A DNA stretch of 11,479 nt, taken from positions 1-11,479 of the forward strand of contig CALGIG010000012.1 of NCBI GenBank assembly GCA_937915865.1. Reading direction: 5' to 3'. A program made the position numbers and the translations under genes. The notes under the pieces are model-generated. The model saw only the letters and a program-made list of their open reading frames with translations, was not told the origin of the DNA and searched no databases. Of the stretch, positions 8,004-11,479 are shown piece after piece. Each line of letters opens with the position of its first letter. The stretch's first letter is position 1. This DNA comes from an uncultured Prolixibacteraceae bacterium (lineage in GTDB: Bacteria > Bacteroidota > Bacteroidia > Bacteroidales > Prolixibacteraceae).

Positions 8004-8100
8004 CCACTGAAAGAATCTATGACTTGCTAATTAGGGATAATTGCCTGACATCGGATTTTTTTAGTGGTGGCGTCCGGGGCAAGGCTCCGGGCGCTTTTTT
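8004..8100 (+). ncRNA. Structured small RNA downstream of topB, RteR-like candidate
   Basis: The segment folds without mismatches into an ordered structure. Bases 8004-8018 pair with 8053-8067 (15 bp, three of them G-U). Inside the loop, 8026-8033 pairs with 8038-8044 (7 bp, one bulged U, loop GGGA). Two bases later comes the terminator hairpin 8070-8094 with its T-run. The G-U pairs argue for structure at RNA level rather than a DNA palindrome. With a start after the -7 box at 7996-8003, the transcript would be about 90-97 nt. In CTnDOT a small RNA of about 90 nt, RteR, is reported just downstream of exc (topoisomerase III) and lowers transfer-gene RNA; position and size match. Sequence identity to RteR was not checked. 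It could instead be only the leader of the DUF1896 mRNA. Confidence 0.65.
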
Positions 8101-8101
8101 C
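8070..8101 (+). terminator. Intrinsic terminator between topB and the DUF1896 gene
   Basis: GCGTCCGGGG (8070-8079) pairs with CTCCGGGCGC (8085-8094) in a 10-bp stem with two G-U pairs and a five-base loop, followed by six T (8095-8100). This is a strong Rho-independent terminator shape. No further promoter box is visible between it and the DUF1896 start at 8142, so expression of the DUF1896 and methylase/helicase genes seems to need read-through. Confidence 0.8.
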
Positions 8102-8121
8102 TTTCCCTCCCGTTTTTATTT

Positions 8122-8141
8122 ACCACTAAAAAAATCAAAAG
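8122..8141 (+). promoter_or_regulatory. A-rich ACCACT leader of the DUF1896 gene
   Basis: The leader reads ACCACT, seven A, TCAA, AAG and ends right before the ATG. It repeats the topB leader (5860-5877). Bases 8122-8136 are the exact reverse complement of 8054-8068 in the upstream structured RNA, so the initiation region can be masked by pairing within the same transcript or by the small RNA in trans. Confidence 0.6.
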
Positions 8142-8588
8142 ATGAAAGCAACAAATAAATCTACAGCCGTGGAATTATCCTGGTTCCGGCTCTCTCTACT
8201 TTCTTATTTACGTGAATCGCATCCCGATAAAGCCGCCGACAGGCAGTTTATCGCCTCGCGGGGTGATGCGGCAGCCCAAGTGTACAGCGATATTATCAAA
8301 TTGGGCGGCTCACACGACGAAGCCGAAGAAGTCGCCTCCCAAACCCTTTACGCCGGATTACATTTCTCCCCTTACCGTACCATTGTAAACATCCTTTGGG
8401 ACGAGTTTTCGGACGAAATAGATCCTGCGCTGGCCGAGGGGATGGCAATGGAATTACAGCCCCGCCTTACCAGTGTCTTTGGAAAATACACGTTGTCAGA
8501 CGATTTCGCCGATAGTCAGGAGTACAGGTTACTCTACGCGGAACTGACGGGCGCAATCCAAACATTCCTCGAAGATGGCATTCAATAA
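8142..8588 (+). CDS. DUF1896 family protein
   Basis: The 148-aa protein is acidic and probably helical and soluble; no signal peptide or membrane segment is seen. It matches the DUF1896 family found in Bacteroidetes conjugative transposons, recognised by LSWFRLSLLSYLRESHPD (13-30), FIASRGDAAAQVYSDIIKLG (36-55), the EEVASQTLYAGLHFSPYRTIVNILWDEF block (62-89) and the C-terminal DDFADSQEYRLLYAELTG. The function of the family is unknown. The ATG at 8142 follows the A-rich leader directly. The stop (8586-8588) lies 14 nt inside the following methylase/helicase gene, so the two are translationally coupled; the constant pairing suggests a small partner or regulator of that large enzyme. Read-through of the terminator at 8070-8101 seems to be required. 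Confidence 0.9.
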   Translation: MKATNKSTAVELSWFRLSLLSYLRESHPDKAADRQFIASRGDAAAQVYSDIIKLGGSHDEAEEVASQTLYAGLHFSPYRTIVNILWDEFSDEIDPALAEGMAMELQPRLTSVFGKYTLSDDFADSQEYRLLYAELTGAIQTFLEDGIQ

Positions 8589-11479
8589 GAAAACCCACCT
8601 TCGGGACAATATCGAGGCGATCCGTTTAGTGTTCAGCCTTGATAAAGAGGGACGGCAGGCTACGCCCGCCGAGCGGAAAACATTGGAAGCCTGGTGCGGT
8701 TTCGGGGGAATCAAAGCCGTATTGAATCCTGCCGACAAACCGGAAGACATACAGCATTGGACGAAAACCGACAGCGAACTGTTTCCGCTGGTTATTCAGT
8801 TGCATGAAATATTGCGTAGCGAATCAAAAGACACAGCCGAATATAACCGTTATGTTTCTTCCTTAAAAAACTCCGTGCTGTCCGCCTTTTATACTCCGCC
8901 CAAAGTGGTGGACACACTGGCGGCGGCATTGAAGGAAAACGGTGTTGAGCCGGTGCGCCTGCTTGACCCCTCCGCCGGAACAGGTATCTTTTCCGGTGCT
9001 GTCCGGCTGTTGAATCCGCGCTGTGAAACCGCGCAATTTGAAAAAGATATGCTGACGGGTAAAATCCTTTCGCACCTGAATCCAACCGGAAACGTGCGGG
9101 TGGAAGGATTTGAAAACATTGAACCCCGCTACAACGGTTATTTCGATGTGGCAGCCAGCAATATCCCGTTCGGTGATATAGCTGTTTTCGATCCGGCTTA
9201 CCTCCACTCCAAAGACCCGGCGTACAAGCTGGCCAGCGGCACGATACACAACTATTTCTTTATGAAAGGCGTCGATTGCGTCCGCGAAGGCGGGCTGGTG
9301 GCATTCATTACCTCACAGGGCGTGTTGAACTCTGAAGCCAACCGCCCCGTGCGTGAATGGCTGATGCAGCGATGTGAGCCTGTTTCCGCCGTCCGCTTCC
9401 CGAACAACCTTTTCACAGACCATGCCGGAACGGAAGTAGGCAGCGACCTGATAATTCTCCAAAAGAAAGATACTGGAGGAATATTATCGCAGCGACAGCG
9501 GGATTTTATTAATAGCCGGAAGTTATCTAATGGCATTTCGGTTAACAACTTGTTCCAGACTTTCGACCGTGTCATCCACGATAGTGTAAAGGTCGGAACC
9601 GACCCATACGGCAAACCTGCAATGGAGTTTACCCACTTCGGTGGTGTGGGCGCTATTGCCGCCGAACTGCGCGGGATGTTGCGGGAAGATTTTTCCAGAC
9701 ATTTGGATATTCAGGATTACCAGTCCCATGCACGAGATATACCGGAACGGCTGCAACCGCAGAATTTAACTACAGAAGATATCAAGTCGCAACTTAAACC
9801 GGATGAATCCCGCTTTCCTGACGACCTCGATCCTTTTTGGCAAGATATTGAAGACCATTGGTTCCCTGATGAAAAGGAGTTTTGGAATAAGGAAGAACAA
9901 ACCGTAGCCAGAACACTACCAAAAGAAGACCATCCGGCCATAAAAAAAGAATCGACACCTGAAATACAGGAACAGTCTCTTCAGCCGGGAATACAAACCT
10001 CGTTTAGCTTCGACTTTTCCGATCCGGTTTCGCCACCAGCACAATTCCAGGAGCCGGCTGCGAATGCGAAAGCGGGGGACCCAGCATACAGCATTAATAA
10101 CCAACCGCTCATATCGCTCTATGATTTGTTCGGGTTGTCTGCAGTGGAACGCACCCAAGCCAATCCGCGACGTTCCAACCGTTCCCGTCGCCGGATGGAG
10201 ATACACCAACCCAATGCAAAGCAGGAATGGAAATCCTCAAAAAAGGAGGATGATCGTGCGCCATTGGATTGGAGGGAAAAATTAATGCTGCAATCCCGCC
10301 AAAAAGAACAGCAGGCAAAACAGGGGTCAACTGTTTCCCCGGTAGCCGATGCCCGGAAGGAGGAACAGCTTGAAAACCTTAAAAAGGAAATGGAACGGGA
10401 AGAACGGACAAAACCCGTCCCTTTTGTCCTGCCGGAACAGGGACTACCGAAGCATTATAAGGAAGGGTCTCTGGTGACGAACGCCGACAACCGTATCGGT
10501 TACCTGCGCGATTTAGAGGGCTTCCGCCCTATGTTTCACCCGCTGGAGCTTCCGCCCCAGCAACAAAAACGGGCGTCGCTTTATATCGAAATCCGTGATA
10601 CCTACCACCACCTCTATCTGAACGAAGCTGATACACTGCGGGAAAACCCAGCCCTGCGTCAGATGCTCAACCGCCTGTACGACGATTTTACGGAGAAATT
10701 CGGAAACCTGAACGATCCCAAGAATCTTGACCTGATTAAGATGGACGCCGGAGGACGGGAAATCCTCTCCCTGGAGCGCTACCGCAAGGGGAAGGCGGTA
10801 AAGGCGGATATTTTCGAGCAGCCGGTGGCGTTTAATACCCGCGAGATCACCCATGCAGACAACGCCCGCGACGCGCTGGCCGCTTCGCTCAACAAACACG
10901 GGACGGTTAATCTGGAATATATGGCATCCATGACGGGCAGAACGGAAGAAAACATGCTGACGGAATTGAAAGGAAAAGTTTTTTTCAATCCACTGGTGGG
11001 CAGCTATGAGATAGCCGACAAGTTCATCGCCGGTAACGTCATTTCTAAAGCCGACGAGGTGCAGCAATTCATTGACCGCCATCCCGACCACGAGGCTGCG
11101 GGGGAATCGCTGGCAGCTTTGCGGGAGGCCACGCCGAAGCCTATCGACTTCGACGATTTGGATTTTAACTTTGGGGAACGATGGATACCCAACGGCATCT
11201 ATGCCGCCTATGCTTCCTACCTTTTTGAAACGGAAGTAACGGTAACATATGCCTCCAGCCGCGACGAGTTCAGCCTCAACGCCCGCTCCCGGAACGCCAA
11301 TATCACGGAAAAATACGGCGTTCGCAGCGAAAACCGCCTGTTCGACGGGGTTGCCCTGATGCGCCATGCCCTGCACGATACCACGCCAGACATTACCAAA
11401 ACGGTCATGGAGGGAGAGCGCGAGGTCAAAGTACCCGACGGGCAGGCGATCCAACTGGCCAACAGTAAAATCGACGAAA
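8575..11479 (+). CDS. DarB-like N6-methylase/SNF2 helicase polyprotein, 5' part
   Basis: An uninterrupted frame of 968 codons runs from the ATG at 8575 to the window edge without a stop. The N-terminus has WCGFGGIKAVLNP (42-54). The methyltransferase motifs are FYTPP (105-109), SAM motif I DPSAGTG (131-137) and motif IV NIPF (196-199), a variant of NPPY/F that I recall in the DarB-like group. A polar linker rich in Glu, Lys, Gln and Pro covers about 400-620. It is followed by the block GNLNDPKNLDLIKMDAGGRE and SLEKYxKG-like residues that precede the helicase part in Bacteroidetes conjugative transposon homologues. The helicase motifs themselves lie beyond the window. Phage P1 DarB is a methylase/helicase that protects incoming DNA from type I restriction, so an anti-restriction role on transfer is inferred. 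The gene starts inside the DUF1896 gene and is coupled to it. Confidence 0.88.
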   Translation, partial: MAFNKKTHLRDNIEAIRLVFSLDKEGRQATPAERKTLEAWCGFGGIKAVLNPADKPEDIQHWTKTDSELFPLVIQLHEILRSESKDTAEYNRYVSSLKNSVLSAFYTPPKVVDTLAAALKENGVEPVRLLDPSAGTGIFSGAVRLLNPRCETAQFEKDMLTGKILSHLNPTGNVRVEGFENIEPRYNGYFDVAASNIPFGDIAVFDPAYLHSKDPAYKLASGTIHNYFFMKGVDCVREGGLVAFITSQGVLNSEANRPVREWLMQRCEPVSAVRFPNNLFTDHAGTEVGSDLIILQKKDTGGILSQRQRDFINSRKLSNGISVNNLFQTFDRVIHDSVKVGTDPYGKPAMEFTHFGGVGAIAAELRGMLREDFSRHLDIQDYQSHARDIPERLQPQNLTTEDIKSQLKPDESRFPDDLDPFWQDIEDHWFPDEKEFWNKEEQTVARTLPKEDHPAIKKESTPEIQEQSLQPGIQTSFSFDFSDPVSPPAQFQEPAANAKAGDPAYSINNQPLISLYDLFGLSAVERTQANPRRSNRSRRRMEIHQPNAKQEWKSSKKEDDRAPLDWREKLMLQSRQKEQQAKQGSTVSPVADARKEEQLENLKKEMEREERTKPVPFVLPEQGLPKHYKEGSLVTNADNRIGYLRDLEGFRPMFHPLELPPQQQKRASLYIEIRDTYHHLYLNEADTLRENPALRQMLNRLYDDFTEKFGNLNDPKNLDLIKMDAGGREILSLERYRKGKAVKADIFEQPVAFNTREITHADNARDALAASLNKHGTVNLEYMASMTGRTEENMLTELKGKVFFNPLVGSYEIADKFIAGNVISKADEVQQFIDRHPDHEAAGESLAALREATPKPIDFDDLDFNFGERWIPNGIYAAYASYLFETEVTVTYASSRDEFSLNARSRNANITEKYGVRSENRLFDGVALMRHALHDTTPDITKTVMEGEREVKVPDGQAIQLANSKIDE

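Larger units (their letters stand above)
1..11479. mobile_element. Segment of a CTnDOT-like Bacteroidetes conjugative transposon (both ends outside the window)
   Basis: The plus-strand gene set DUF4099/DUF3945 protein, topoisomerase III, DUF1896 protein and N6-methylase/helicase polyprotein is a block I recognise from Bacteroidetes conjugative transposons. In CTnDOT the topoisomerase III gene is called exc and closes the excision operon. The backbone is moderately GC-rich (line 7081-7140 has 32 G/C of 60), whereas the inserted minus-strand cassette is very AT-rich (line 1321-1380 has 13 of 60). No integrase, attachment site, mob or tra gene is visible, so the ends and the exact family cannot be fixed from this window. 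Confidence 0.8.

Noticed and set aside
10513..11454. A 313-codon minus-strand open frame
   Set aside because: It lies wholly inside the methylase/helicase gene, whose translation matches a known family; high GC at third positions produces long antisense frames.
1..11479. CRISPR arrays, tRNA or rRNA genes, insertion sequences
   Set aside because: No regularly spaced repeats, cloverleaf-like segments, rRNA sequence or transposase reading frames were seen.

Overview
The window reads as part of an integrative and conjugative element (conjugative transposon) of the CTnDOT/CTnERL type from a Bacteroidetes host, probably Bacteroidales. Three things support this. The backbone carries a recognisable block: a DUF4099/DUF3945 protein, a TopB/Exc-like topoisomerase III, a DUF1896 protein and a giant N6-methylase/helicase. 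Promoters match the Bacteroidetes -33 TTTG / -7 TAnnTTTG consensus. Start codons are preceded by A-rich leaders rather than Shine-Dalgarno sequences.

Layout. (1) 1-112: the last 36 codons of an unknown plus-strand gene. (2) About 113-3960: a very AT-rich minus-strand cassette of two genes, a 1031-aa type IIG-like N6-adenine methyltransferase and a translationally coupled 215-aa protein with a PD-(D/E)XK-like core. Both are driven by a full consensus promoter at 3957-3988. This looks like a restriction-modification or other anti-phage cargo placed in the backbone. (3) 3917-4304: a stretch with no convincing gene, containing a hairpin just before the next start. (4) 4305-7989: the DUF4099/DUF3945 gene and topB, 31 nt apart. 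(5) 7990-8141: a non-coding interval with a -7 promoter box, a strongly structured RNA of about 95 nt ending in an intrinsic terminator, and an A-rich leader. (6) 8142-8588: DUF1896 protein. (7) 8575 to the window edge: the first 968 codons of a DarB-like N6-methylase/SNF2-helicase polyprotein, overlapping the DUF1896 gene by 14 nt.

The most interesting part is 7990-8141. The RNA just downstream of topB has the position and size of RteR, the small RNA reported to lie after exc in CTnDOT and to lower transfer-gene expression. It folds into a 15-bp stem (three G-U pairs, no mismatch), an inner GGGA-capped hairpin and a terminator hairpin. The 3' arm of the long stem (8054-8068) is a perfect 15-nt reverse complement of the DUF1896 leader (8122-8136), and matches the topB leader (5860-5873) with a single bulged U. 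This suggests an anti-leader RNA recognising a repeated translation-initiation leader, in cis and in trans.

How the parts may work together: topB/exc and the DUF3945 protein belong to the excision and DNA-processing side of the element. The DUF1896/methylase-helicase pair probably helps incoming DNA survive host restriction. The cargo cassette would protect the host, and the element, from phage or competing DNA. The RNA would tune expression between these units. Functions come from recognised motifs; no homology search was possible.
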